This document shows, piece by piece, positions 34,142 through 42,580 of a stretch of 64,000 nucleotides of DNA (positions are counted from its first letter, which is position 1; each line of letters opens with the position of its first letter). Position numbers and translations under genes: made by a program. Source of the DNA: Erythrobacter oryzae (GTDB lineage: Bacteria > Pseudomonadota > Alphaproteobacteria > Sphingomonadales > Sphingomonadaceae). The notes under the pieces were generated by a model that did no database searches, was not told the origin of the DNA, and saw nothing but the letters and a program-made list of their open reading frames with translations. Location: positions 620,001-684,000 of the forward strand of contig NZ_JASCXI010000003.1 of NCBI RefSeq assembly GCF_030271515.1, given 5' to 3'.

Positions 34142-34422
34142 GGGTAAATTTCCCATTGGAAACTCTCGCCTCAAGCATATGAAAAATAAAAGGCGAATTT
34201 CCTTACCCGGGGTGCAAAACTCGAAGCGCGTGCAAAAATATCGCTCCGAGACCTACCTAGAAATTCACCGCCAACCTAGAATGGTGGCATGACATACCGC
34301 GCCACTCACTCGACCGTTTCTTACCCATCGGAACATAGCGTCCGACACATCTCACTTTGGGGTGAGGGAAGGAAAATCTATAGCTCAATAAATCTACAGG
34401 ATGGATGGTGTCAGACACCATC
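34142..34422. other. Candidate oriT region upstream of mobC and relaxase
   Basis: Nested inverted repeats GGGTAA/TTACCC (34142-34147, 34203-34208) and TCGCCT/AGGCGA (34166-34171, 34191-34196) enclose an AT-rich stretch. A perfect palindrome with arms GATGGTGTC/GACACCATC lies at 34404-34422. MOBP relaxases usually nick next to an inverted repeat just upstream of mobC, so oriT is likely here. The nick site itself is not identified. Confidence 0.42.
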
Positions 34423-34473
34423 TACTTGGCCCTGCTCGGCGCTTCGCTTCTCGCATGGCGGGGAGGGCCTCCG

Positions 34474-34806
34474 ATGACCCGGAAAAAACGAAGCTCGGCC
34501 AACCGCGGCAGGCTTTCGGTCGACGTCGGCGATATGAAGGATGAGATCGTCCACGGTGCGGCGCTGCTCGGCATCACGGTCTCGCAAATAACTCGCGATG
34601 CCTTCCGTGCTTACGCCAAGCGGGACGATGGGGGCGTCAGCGCACATAACCTCAGCTTGCTCCTGCAAGACCTCGAAATCCTGGCACAGAAATACGTGCA
34701 GTATCGCCACGATCCCTCCGACGCGCAGGCGGCGGATGAATTTCAGCAAGCTTTGGACTGGGTCGTCCTCTACGTTGATAGCCTCTTGCGGTTTTTGCCG
34801 AGATGA
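34474..34806 (+). CDS. MobC-like relaxosome protein
   Basis: A 110-residue basic-to-acidic protein starting at 34474 behind GGGAGG. The frame is open from 34405, but that start lies in the palindrome. An N-terminal MTRKKRSSANRGRLSVDVGDMKDEIVHGAALLGITVSQITRDAFRAYA fits a ribbon-helix-helix DNA-binding fold. A helical C-terminus (LLQDLEILAQKYVQYRHDPSDAQAADEFQQALDWVVLYVDSLL) may oligomerize. It overlaps the relaxase start (ATGA), so the two are translationally coupled, as usual for mobC-relaxase pairs. It probably helps bind oriT. Confidence 0.66.
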   Translation: MTRKKRSSANRGRLSVDVGDMKDEIVHGAALLGITVSQITRDAFRAYAKRDDGGVSAHNLSLLLQDLEILAQKYVQYRHDPSDAQAADEFQQALDWVVLYVDSLLRFLPR

Positions 34807-37800
34807 CAGCCGACACGTCCGGAGTGGTGATCAAGGAAATCAGGTCCAAGCGCGACCTGGCAGACTACCTCACGTCCTTGACCGAGGATGACGTCAGCTA
34901 CCATGCGATGTTGACGCACTATCTCGGTTCCGACGGCCACGGCCGAGCCGAGGTGTTTCAGGCCCTCAACTGCGCAACCCGTTCGAAGCCAGCATTGCTT
35001 GCCGAGTTCCAGCGCGAGCAGGAGCGCAAGCCGCGGCGTGGGAAGGGTCGCAGTGTCTACCACTTTGTGATCAGCAGGCGGGGGCGGACCGATCCTCAGA
35101 TCCTCGCCAGCATGGCGAGGCGTCTCTTGCAGCTTGCCGGCCTCGACCGGCAAAAGGCCCTCATCGCGGTCCACTGCGACACTGACGATAATCATGTCCA
35201 TATCGCAGTCTCGGCGCTGGACGCAGGCGGGCGTCAGATCATCCTCGAGCGGGGATACAGCAAGGTCCTCCTCGCGCACATCAACGCGCAGCTGTGCCAC
35301 GAGTTCGGCTTCTCGCCCGAAGCGGGATTAGGCTTCCATGCTGCGGGCGATGGCGTTTTCCGAACTGCAGACGGGGCGAAGCTCCGGGACGCTGACTTCC
35401 ACAAGGTCACCAATGATCTTCGCAAGGAACCGGCGCTGACCAATCGTTCAGCAGCCACCGAACGCGAGACCGGATTGCCGTCGACGCAGCGACGCATACG
35501 GGAGAGCTTCGACCGAGCGTTGAAGGCTGAAACGCTTGAGCTTTTTTCGGCATACTTGGCGGCAGACCGCATCTCCTACGACCTCGAAGGAAGCGGCGCG
35601 ATGATCGCGATGGGGAGCGACAGGTTCAAAGCCAGTCGGATAGCCCGCGAGGCTTCCCCCAAGAATATTGCAAAGCGCTTTGGCGTCACGCATCTGACCC
35701 AGCCCGAGGCAGACCGGTTGGGGCTGGCAACGGGTGCCGGCTTCTATCGCAAAGACCACGCTGGCGCATTACAGCTGGTGCGGCTTGCTAAGGCGTTAGA
35801 CTATCCAGATGGGCACATACCCCCGCTGCCGGGCGCCGAAGCACGGTGGGTGCAGCACCTCGCCGATCAAAGCTTGGCACAGAAAATCCCCAAGCCAGCG
35901 CAGAGCCACGCCGACCCACTGCGTGATCGCATCAAGCACCTTCAAGATCGACCTACACCCGCCCGAGTATGGCAGGCGGAGAGGTTGGAACGCGCGCGTC
36001 ATTATGGCCAGGGGGCGCGAGGCAGGCCGCCACGCACCCCAGCGATCGCCCACGACCGCAAGCTGCCGGACGTGAAACTCAAGCACGATACTGCAATCAT
36101 CCTTGGCCCAAAGCATCACACCCGCTGGAACGGCCCCCCGATCTGGGACAATGTCAGGGTCAAAAAGACAGGGCCGTTGTGGCATGTCACCCGAGGCTCG
36201 CAACCGGTGGCAACCTTTGGGCCCGGCATGATCGTGGTGCATCAGGCGACCGCGGCGGACAAAGAGCATATCGTCAGGCTCGCACAACTGGACTTCGGCG
36301 CCGATGTGCAGGCGCATTGCAAGCCAGCAGATCGTCTGTCGTGGATCCGCGCAGCGCAGGCCTGCGATGTGGTGCTCGGGAACACAGAACTGCTGCCAGC
36401 GCAGGCGGAACTAGCGACTCTTCGCCAAGATCGACTTGCACGGCTCACAACCCGTCTGGCAGCTACGGGCCAAAGTCTGATAGATGCCGGTAGGCAGGCG
36501 CTCGGCGAGGCGCACGCGGCACTGCAATCGGTATTCCCGTCGATCCGGCGCAATTACGCTCAAGGTCGTGCGCGCTCCCAGCGATTGTCGACGCGGCTGT
36601 CGATCGTGCAAGAGCAGATTGCTGCCGAAAGGGAGCTGGCACGTCGCAAGCTTGAGCAATCCAGAGCGGTCACCGCCGAACTACAGCCTGCCATCAGCCC
36701 TCCGATGGCCGCGCCAGACCGCGTTCTAAACCCTGCAACGACGATAACGCCACCGCTGACTCCAGCCCCAGCCCCGGCGCCATCGCAGCGATACTCCGAA
36801 ATTGGCGAGGACGGATGCATCAGGTTCCTTTGGACCGATCTACACCCTTCAACCGATCCGGTTACCGCCAATGGTGATGGCGTTTCACACGAGCAGCCAC
36901 CGGGGGTTGAGCGGCGCGAAACTTCCCCGTCCCCATCGGTTGGAGCAGATGAGGCCCAGTCCGATAGGTCGGCGGAAAGGGTGCAAAGCCCCCCGGCTGA
37001 GCGGGAAACCGCGCCAACCACGAGCCCGTCAATGCCTTCCGCACATAAGCTGCAACCGAATCCCGAGCCAACGCCCACTCCCGCGCCCATAGCGTCCGAA
37101 ACCAAGTTCGAAGAGGCCATCCAACTGGTCAGACAGCTTGATGCCGTGCCACGTATCGAGGGCAATTGGTTTCAGATCAGAATTATCGGCGCCAATGGCT
37201 CGAAATCGGTGGCGATTCCTGAAGGTTCGCGGACGCTTGCCGCGGATGTGGTCAACAGCTTCATCCATCGCGTTAACGCCGTCGAAGACGCCCTCGCTCG
37301 CGGCGCGGTGATCGTCCACGAAAATGGCAGGATGGAAGCGATCACCCCGGAGGGGGACACCGCATTTCCCGATCTGCGTAAGCTGTTGCGCGAGCCCAGT
37401 ATGCTCAAAATCGCACGCGCAGTAGCAGAAGGTGGGGCAGCCAAACGGCGAGATCCGCCAGAACCGATTCCAGCCAAGCAGCCTGAAGCGCCTGCCGTAT
37501 CGTCATCTGCGCAAATATCACACGCGTTGTCTGCCGCACTTCGGAGCGAAATGCTGAAAAGGGCCTCGCACGCAAGGCAGCCCGGAAAGCCACTGCAGAA
37601 GAATTCCGATGCCGGCGAGGTCGTGGGCCGAAGCAACCGCGCTCCTGATACCCCCGGGAGCCGTAGCAGCAACATGCTTCTGAGCGTTGCGCGCCGGGCC
37701 GCCCAACTGCGGAACTGGGATCCGAGAGAGTATCGCGTGGCCAGTATGTCGAATGAGCGGCCACAGCTCGAGGTATCCGCGACGCAGCAATCCGGAGTGC

Positions 37801-37910
37801 GTCCCAGCACACCGAATGATCGGCCACCGATCGATCAATCATCGAAACAAAAACCGCAAATTTATCAAAGTAAATTATTAGGAGTAATACAAAATGACCG
37901 ATCAATCTGA
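34803..37910 (+). CDS. MOBP-type relaxase/mobilization nuclease
   Basis: A 1035-residue protein. The N-terminal third is a relaxase domain: LADYLTSLTEDDVSYHAMLTHYLG contains candidate catalytic tyrosines, and HCDTDDNHVH (124-133) is the metal-binding histidine motif III. It would nick oriT and pilot the DNA strand. The region around 200-420 is a second conserved part (RRIRESFDRALKAETLELFSAYLAADRISYDLEGSGAMI). The last 400 residues are rich in Pro, Ser and Thr with low complexity. No helicase or primase motifs are obvious. The stop overlaps the next gene by 17 bp. No type IV secretion genes are present in the window, so transfer would need a helper. Confidence 0.83.
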   Translation: MTADTSGVVIKEIRSKRDLADYLTSLTEDDVSYHAMLTHYLGSDGHGRAEVFQALNCATRSKPALLAEFQREQERKPRRGKGRSVYHFVISRRGRTDPQILASMARRLLQLAGLDRQKALIAVHCDTDDNHVHIAVSALDAGGRQIILERGYSKVLLAHINAQLCHEFGFSPEAGLGFHAAGDGVFRTADGAKLRDADFHKVTNDLRKEPALTNRSAATERETGLPSTQRRIRESFDRALKAETLELFSAYLAADRISYDLEGSGAMIAMGSDRFKASRIAREASPKNIAKRFGVTHLTQPEADRLGLATGAGFYRKDHAGALQLVRLAKALDYPDGHIPPLPGAEARWVQHLADQSLAQKIPKPAQSHADPLRDRIKHLQDRPTPARVWQAERLERARHYGQGARGRPPRTPAIAHDRKLPDVKLKHDTAIILGPKHHTRWNGPPIWDNVRVKKTGPLWHVTRGSQPVATFGPGMIVVHQATAADKEHIVRLAQLDFGADVQAHCKPADRLSWIRAAQACDVVLGNTELLPAQAELATLRQDRLARLTTRLAATGQSLIDAGRQALGEAHAALQSVFPSIRRNYAQGRARSQRLSTRLSIVQEQIAAERELARRKLEQSRAVTAELQPAISPPMAAPDRVLNPATTITPPLTPAPAPAPSQRYSEIGEDGCIRFLWTDLHPSTDPVTANGDGVSHEQPPGVERRETSPSPSVGADEAQSDRSAERVQSPPAERETAPTTSPSMPSAHKLQPNPEPTPTPAPIASETKFEEAIQLVRQLDAVPRIEGNWFQIRIIGANGSKSVAIPEGSRTLAADVVNSFIHRVNAVEDALARGAVIVHENGRMEAITPEGDTAFPDLRKLLREPSMLKIARAVAEGGAAKRRDPPEPIPAKQPEAPAVSSSAQISHALSAALRSEMLKRASHARQPGKPLQKNSDAGEVVGRSNRAPDTPGSRSSNMLLSVARRAAQLRNWDPREYRVASMSNERPQLEVSATQQSGVRPSTPNDRPPIDQSSKQKPQIYQSKLLGVIQNDRSI

Positions 37911-38157
37911 AATAGTTATCAAGGGTGCCAAGCCATACTACAGACCGCCAGCACAGTCTATTCTAAAAGAGCGCCCTAAGACATTGTGTTCATACTGCCC
38001 GCTGGCAAGATGGTATAAAAGAATTGAGTGGCATTGCTTCTGCTCAGAATTTAAAATGCTTGTGTATCAGGGGCCTGCAGACGTCGCACCTGTAGAAGTT
38101 TGCGACGCTCGCGAGCTCGAGATCATCAGGCTTAATGCCGAGGCGACTAGAGGTTGA
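37894..38157 (+). CDS. Small cysteine-rich (zinc-ribbon-like) protein
   Basis: An 87-residue protein with TTAGGAG upstream of ATG 37894, overlapping the relaxase 3' end. CSYC and HCFC are two close Cys pairs about 17 residues apart, with a further Cys (VEVCDAR), suggesting a zinc-binding site. The N-terminus is basic and aromatic (GAKPYYRPPAQSILKERPKT). The start region is markedly AT-rich. No family is recognised. Its coupling to the relaxase suggests a mobilization accessory or regulatory role. Confidence 0.62.
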   Translation: MTDQSEIVIKGAKPYYRPPAQSILKERPKTLCSYCPLARWYKRIEWHCFCSEFKMLVYQGPADVAPVEVCDARELEIIRLNAEATRG

Positions 38158-38172
38158 CGCTTGAACGGAAGG

Positions 38173-38189
38173 GGGCGGGTGATCCGCCC
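38173..38189 (+). promoter_or_regulatory. Small leader hairpin upstream of the gene at 38247
   Basis: GGGCGG and CCGCCC form a 6-bp stem with loop GTGAT in the 89-bp gap. Similar hairpins precede or follow other genes of this group (38789-38811, 40262-40289). Confidence 0.35.
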
Positions 38190-38246
38190 GGATGAGAGGA
38201 AAAGGTCCTTTCGCGTGGCGGGTCCACATCGAAAGGAAAGAAGAAG

Positions 38247-38756
38247 ATGACATCGAACCACCCGGAAGCCGCTCTGCAACTCGGCTTGGCCGCAGCCTTG
38301 GCAAAGCTCATGGACTTGCCGCCGTTTCCCATCGGCGCGCACTTTCGCATCGCTGCCATGCTGGTCGACGAAGGCGACGGGACTTTCGACAGCCTGGGGC
38401 GCGCTGCAGGCGCGGCCGGCGTCGACTATCTCGTTGCCGTGAGCGAGCGGCAGCGCAGTGGTGCGATCCGGCGCTATCTCTCGCTGATCACGACCGTCGG
38501 CAAGGTCACCATCGCACGGACGGTCGAGCCGGCGCGGTTTGGCCCCGGACAGCCGGTCGTCCTGGTATCCGCGGATCACCGTCACGGCTGGCGCCTCGAA
38601 AGCGGCAAGCTGGTCACGGCGCATCTTCCCGAGGAATGCGAGGTCGAGCGTGGCATCGAAGCGGTGGCAGGCGAAGTTGATGACCTCCTCGCCGAGCTGG
38701 CACCATACTCTGCCGTGACGATGCCCTCTACGCTGCCGTCGTCCGTGGCGCACTGA
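38247..38756 (+). CDS. Hypothetical protein
   Basis: A 169-residue protein with a good AGGAAAG site upstream. No signal peptide or transmembrane helix. The N-terminal half is alanine-rich and helical (AALQLGLAAALAKLMDLPPFPIGAHFRIAAMLVDEGDGTF). The second half is predicted mixed (ISLITTVGKVTIARTVEPARFGPGQPVVLVSADHRHGWRLE-like). It is the first of three consecutive plus-strand genes that end with an exonuclease. I do not recognise the family. Confidence 0.6.
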   Translation: MTSNHPEAALQLGLAAALAKLMDLPPFPIGAHFRIAAMLVDEGDGTFDSLGRAAGAAGVDYLVAVSERQRSGAIRRYLSLITTVGKVTIARTVEPARFGPGQPVVLVSADHRHGWRLESGKLVTAHLPEECEVERGIEAVAGEVDDLLAELAPYSAVTMPSTLPSSVAH

Positions 38757-38788
38757 CCTCAACCACACCCCAATCAATCTTCCGGCGG

Positions 38789-38811
38789 TGCCCTCTGGGT
38801 GCCGCCGTTCT
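38789..38811 (+). promoter_or_regulatory. Leader hairpin upstream of the gene at 38830
   Basis: GGCGGTGCCC and GGGTGCCGCC can fold into an imperfect stem with loop TCT, followed by GTTCTT. It may be an attenuator or simple mRNA stabiliser. Confidence 0.35.
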
Positions 38812-38829
38812 TGTATCTGGAGCATACCC

Positions 38830-39429
38830 ATGAATACCTTCCATGCGCCACCAGCCGTCACCTGCGCGCTGTCCATCATCCGCGATTGCACCGAACTGGC
38901 TCCCGCCAGCCGGGCAGTGGCGGCCGGTGCCTTCGTCGTCACCGATGACGAGGAATCCACCACCTTCGACGTCCGCACGGCCGTCGTCCTGCCTGCGCTT
39001 TCGCGTCAGGCGGCGATCGAGCACATCGCCAAGCTGCTTCCCCTGGGCGCGCGGGTCATCATGCGGGCACCGCGACTGCCGCGCGGGCTCGTTCGCCATC
39101 TGTCGCGGGGGCGGCCCATGCCCGTGCCCACCGATGCCCAAATCTTGGCCACCATCAGGCCAGATGCCGAAGTGCGGCCTGTCATGGTGCCCGAGGAAGC
39201 GATGGCAGCGGTGGCAAGGCAATACGGCATCCGGCGCGCGGGAAGGGACGACACCACCGCGGAGAAGGCCCGTTGCTGCGAGGCGGAGGCGCAGGCTCTC
39301 TACCTCGTCCACCTTTTCTCGAGCCCAAACATGCACGAGCGCACCCGGCTCGCGGCAGCATATCAGGCGTGGTCCGCATTGCAGCGCGCACGCCCCCTCG
39401 GCGCATTTGGCCCCACGGAGATGTTCTGA
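38830..39429 (+). CDS. Hypothetical protein
   Basis: A 199-residue protein; the ATG at 38830 (MNTFHAPPAVTCALSIIRDC) is preferred over the open frame from 38788, because the extra residues come from a hairpin. No export signal. It has an alternating helix pattern (LSRQAAIEHIAKLLPLGARVIMRAP) and a conserved-looking CCEAEAQALYLVHLFS segment. The family is not recognised. The stop overlaps the start of the exonuclease gene (TGATG), so the two are coupled. Confidence 0.6.
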   Translation: MNTFHAPPAVTCALSIIRDCTELAPASRAVAAGAFVVTDDEESTTFDVRTAVVLPALSRQAAIEHIAKLLPLGARVIMRAPRLPRGLVRHLSRGRPMPVPTDAQILATIRPDAEVRPVMVPEEAMAAVARQYGIRRAGRDDTTAEKARCCEAEAQALYLVHLFSSPNMHERTRLAAAYQAWSALQRARPLGAFGPTEMF

Positions 39430-40256
39430 TGACCGACCACACTTCCGATACTCTGCCTGCCGAGCAGGATGCAGACCTCCGCCATCAGGCCAATGCGCTT
39501 GGCGAAGAAGCCGCAATCTTCCTCGCCCATCGAGCCTGTGCCAGTCCATGGCAGCGCGTGATCATCTGCGATTTCGAGTATCTCTACGATACCGACGCGT
39601 TCAAGCGCTATCAGGTCGCCGAAAGCGATCCCACGCAAGGCTTCGTTCGGTGGCCGTTCCATCGCATCGTCGCAGGCGCATGGTGCATGCTGACGATCTC
39701 GCCGGACATGGATCGACCTGTCGTCACCAACATCGAGGTGATCTCGAACCGCTCCGAAGCAGACATCATAGGGACCTTCTTCACGATGTGTGCAACATTC
39801 CAGGATGCCCGGCTCGTCAGCTGGGGCGGGGAATCCAAGGACTTCCTCTGCCTCAAGCGTGCTGCGATCGAGCGAGGGATGATCCTGCCGCCGCAGCTGC
39901 GCGATCCGGCACCGTTTGCGCGCATGCGTCTAGATTTGGCGAGCGCCGTGCGTTCGCTGGGCCATTACGTCCATCTGCCGGAGTTCTGCGAGGCTATCGG
40001 CGTTGTGTCGAAGCCCATGCCTTCCAAGGACATCTCGCTCGCGGTTCGGCACGGCGCATGGGACCATGTCGAGACGCAGGTGGTGGCCGACGTATGCACG
40101 ATCGCGCAGGTAGCGTGGCGCTACTTCATCGCGACCGGATCAGCAGTTGGCTCGCCGGATGCCGGTGACGACGCGGTTGTCACCGCGCTCGCGGAACGGT
40201 TTCCGGCCAACGTCTGGCTATCGAAACTGGCGGGACCGAAGCAAATAGCGGCATGA
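39429..40256 (+). CDS. Putative 3'-5' exonuclease of the PolB-related type (DNA_pol_B_exo2-like)
   Basis: A 275-residue protein with the DEDD-type pattern. IICDFEYLYDT holds the first Asp-Glu. RLVSWGGESKDFLCLKRAAIERGMILP resembles the family's swNGrsFDlP motif, with Lys-Asp in place of Phe-Asp. RLDLASAVRS gives the third acidic motif, and VVADVCTIAQVAWRYF the last. The order and spacing fit the predicted PolB-like exonuclease family. It may process DNA during element transfer or maintenance. Start at 39429, overlapping the upstream gene. Confidence 0.58.
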   Translation: MTDHTSDTLPAEQDADLRHQANALGEEAAIFLAHRACASPWQRVIICDFEYLYDTDAFKRYQVAESDPTQGFVRWPFHRIVAGAWCMLTISPDMDRPVVTNIEVISNRSEADIIGTFFTMCATFQDARLVSWGGESKDFLCLKRAAIERGMILPPQLRDPAPFARMRLDLASAVRSLGHYVHLPEFCEAIGVVSKPMPSKDISLAVRHGAWDHVETQVVADVCTIAQVAWRYFIATGSAVGSPDAGDDAVVTALAERFPANVWLSKLAGPKQIAA

Positions 40257-40261
40257 CCTGA

Positions 40262-40289
40262 TGGACCCCGGCGCAGGTGTCGGGGTCCA
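40262..40289 (+). terminator. Terminator-like hairpin after the exonuclease gene
   Basis: TGGACCCCG and CGGGGTCCA form a perfect 9-bp stem with a 10-nt loop, 6 bp after the stop. No T-tract follows. Confidence 0.5.
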
Positions 40290-40468
40290 CACCCCTCGGA
40301 TGGTGCGGAGAATCAGGCGGGTGGCAGCTTGCGCCACTTACGGCGGACTATTGCTGCGTCCGTGCCTGCAGTCAGGCCAGTTCTCGCGTGCGAGACTCCC
40401 TTTTTTTGCAGCTCCTCTCGCCACCGCTCCTGTCGCCGGGACGATAGTCCAAGGGTGGGCTGCCTTTT

Positions 40469-41233
40469 TCAGGCAGGCTCAGTTCCCTTGCCGTCTTCCA
40501 AAGCGTCGTGATCGAACGCCACATTATCCATGGGGAAGATCGCGTCGTCGTCGAAATTCTCCGCCATATCCTCGACCTCGCCGCCAGATAGCGTGACTCT
40601 GCCTGCGGACGTAAGGTCTGCGGCCGATCCATCTTTGGCCGCATCATTGCCTCGGTGTGACCCATCAGAAGAGCCGATCGTGGCTGCAGCTCGATCATTC
40701 TCCAGCTGCTCTACCAGCCGTTCGACCATCCTGCCCATTGCCTTGTTCGCCCTACGAGCCTCGTTCAGGGCGGCTTCGGCTTGAACCGCGCGTAACTCGA
40801 GCCTCAATTGCTCAACTTGGGCCGCATCTGCCGCGGCCTGCGCCTCTTTCCAGCGACCCTCGTTTTCTGCCGCGACGTCTTCGAGGTCGGTGACTCTCGC
40901 GTGAAGTGCCTTGATCTCTGCCCGTGATGTGTCACGCTCGAAACCGGCCTGCGCACGATCCGCATCGATTTGTCGGGCGACGATACTGTTGAGGACGGTC
41001 CGAACCGCGGCAAGGTCTTCGTCGGTGACGAACTCTTCGGCCTTGGGCTTCTCCAGCTCGGCAAAATACTTGTCCCGGTGCTTGAGCAGGGTTTCCAGGC
41101 TTCCTCTGTCTCCCACCTTAGATCGAATGAGGCGACCTGTTATCTCGCTCCTGGTCCTGCCTTCTGCCAGAGAGGTAACGACGGCTTCGACGACCTCTTG
41201 GTAGGTCACGGGCGTCTTCGGTTCGTCGGACAT
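40469..41233 (-). CDS. KfrA-like DNA-binding protein
   Basis: A 254-residue protein with an N-terminal helix-turn-helix region (TPVTYQEVVEAVVTSLAEGRTRSEITGRLIRSKVGDRGSLETLLKHRDKYF) like the KfrA N-terminal domain. A long coiled coil covers about 75-185 (RAQAGFERDTSRAEIKALHARVTDLEDVAAENEGRWKEAQAAADAAQ). The C-terminus is acidic. KfrA proteins are plasmid-encoded autoregulators linked to partition and maintenance. A perfect 17-bp palindrome immediately upstream of the start supports autoregulation. Confidence 0.73.
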   Translation of the reverse strand: MSDEPKTPVTYQEVVEAVVTSLAEGRTRSEITGRLIRSKVGDRGSLETLLKHRDKYFAELEKPKAEEFVTDEDLAAVRTVLNSIVARQIDADRAQAGFERDTSRAEIKALHARVTDLEDVAAENEGRWKEAQAAADAAQVEQLRLELRAVQAEAALNEARRANKAMGRMVERLVEQLENDRAAATIGSSDGSHRGNDAAKDGSAADLTSAGRVTLSGGEVEDMAENFDDDAIFPMDNVAFDHDALEDGKGTEPA

Positions 41234-41719
41234 GATTGTACGCTCCTGTACGCCGTACAGGGTGTACGTACGGCGGATTGATACAGGCGCGGTCTGAGGT
41301 GATCGCGCCGCCCGGCGAATTTTCGCAAGGCGACATGCTTAATAGGACGGTAACCCCATTCCCTGCCAAGTGGCTGCGAGATGAAAAGAGACAATATTTG
41401 GCGCTGAACGGCAAAAAATCGCAATCCTGTGTCCTTTTGACTGAAGTTGTTTCAAATCGGGACAAAATCGACGGCGCCGGTCACGGACAATGGGCGTCCT
41501 GGTGCTTGATCAGGGTTTAACAACTTCTTCATGGTTGGCCCTCATTCTTAAGAACGAGCGTGTCCATATGTGCGGTATCGCCCGTGCATGTTATAGCCTT
41601 CTTGTGGGCGCTCCGGTCGTGAGTGGACGAGCCACGGATACGACATCCTGACAACCTGAAACGACAGAGACGGCGCCCGTTGCACGTCGAATCGTCGTCT
41701 CGACCACAAGAGGCTCACC
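41234..41719. other. 486-bp divergent promoter region
   Basis: No gene is supported. It holds the KfrA-type operator at its left end, a TTCTTAAGAA palindrome at 41545-41554, and the leader of the gene at 41720. Confidence 0.5.
41236..41270. promoter_or_regulatory. Operator cluster of the KfrA-like gene
   Basis: CCTGTACG-C-CGTACAGG (41245-41261) is a perfect 17-bp palindrome. It is flanked by TTGTACG at about 41237 and GTGTACGTAC at 41263. Repeated GTAC half sites 3-12 bp before the start codon suit autorepression. Confidence 0.65.
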
Positions 41720-42412
41720 ATGACGAACATCGCCCCCTCCACTAGGCCAATGCGCCGCTCGAAAAAAATTCGGACATCGTGTCCGAAAAACTCCAGCCCG
41801 GCGCAATATCAGGTGGAAGCCAAAATCTCGGCCGACGTCCCCTCCTCTCCGGAAGTGCGCGAGCTCGAAGCGCGCTTTCGCGCAGGTGGGTTCAACGAGA
41901 TGGCGGCGAAATACGCACGCAGATGCAAAGGCAATGCGGACGACCTTCTGAGCGCGGCAATGGTCCACGCACTTCGGCGGCCGCACTGGGATCTCGGGGT
42001 CGAGAAGCGCATAGAGGACATACTTTCCAGCCATGCCTACAGCATCAACCGCACGCGAAAGCGGATGGAAATCAAGGGCGTCAAACTTGTGGCGGACAAC
42101 GACGGCGCGATGATCGAAAGGCACCGCCCGAGCCTACTCGACCCGGCTGCCGAGATTGAACGCGAACGTCGGCGGGCTGGTGCAATAAGAGTGCTGGATG
42201 TGATCGCTGGGGACGATCCCCAAATGCGCGCCCTGATCGATGGCATCTGCCAGCGCCAACGAGGGCGGATGCTATGCGGCATGCTGAAGATTACCGAACG
42301 CGAGCTTGCAACCCTGCGTCGCCGCCTAAAGCGCACCGCGCAGTCGACGTGCGGGCAGCTGTGCGTCGATGGGATAATTGACCCTGACATGCTTCAGGAT
42401 TTCGCAGCATAG
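41720..42412 (+). CDS. Hypothetical helical protein, possibly sigma-like
   Basis: A 230-residue basic protein with AAGAGG upstream. YARRCKGNADDLLSAAMVHALRRPHWDLGVEKRIEDILSSHAYSINRTRKRMEIKG resembles the region-2 layout of ECF-like sigma factors found on sphingomonad and rhizobial mobile elements (dDLlqea...). The C-terminal ITERELATLRRRLKRTAQ could be a helix-turn-helix end, but the match is weak. No export signal. It stands alone, divergent from the KfrA-like gene. A regulatory role is a guess. Confidence 0.55.
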   Translation: MTNIAPSTRPMRRSKKIRTSCPKNSSPAQYQVEAKISADVPSSPEVRELEARFRAGGFNEMAAKYARRCKGNADDLLSAAMVHALRRPHWDLGVEKRIEDILSSHAYSINRTRKRMEIKGVKLVADNDGAMIERHRPSLLDPAAEIERERRRAGAIRVLDVIAGDDPQMRALIDGICQRQRGRMLCGMLKITERELATLRRRLKRTAQSTCGQLCVDGIIDPDMLQDFAA

Positions 42413-42580
42413 CGTCCTTCCCATAAACTTATCCCATCGGGTGCCTATGCGGGGCGCAAGGGCCGCTCCGTCAGTGCTATTGATGATGTTCGCCATTGAA
42501 ATTCTTCCCAAATCTCCTTGGGGGTTGTGCGGGAGCAGTGCTATGCACGCTTGAAGCGATTACGAACGCGCGGGGGCAAA

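Larger units (their letters stand above)
33707..34473. other. Non-coding region with MITE-like element, repeat R5 and candidate oriT
   Basis: 767 bp without a supported gene. It holds a 158-bp element with 20-bp terminal inverted repeats (33746-33903), the partial repeat R5 (33904 to about 33980), a nested inverted repeat (34142-34208) and a perfect 9-bp palindrome (34404-34422) before the mobilization genes. Confidence 0.6.

Noticed and set aside
41591..42124. 177-residue minus-strand open frame
   Set aside because: Overlaps the better-supported plus-strand gene at 41720, which has a ribosome-binding site. No domain seen.
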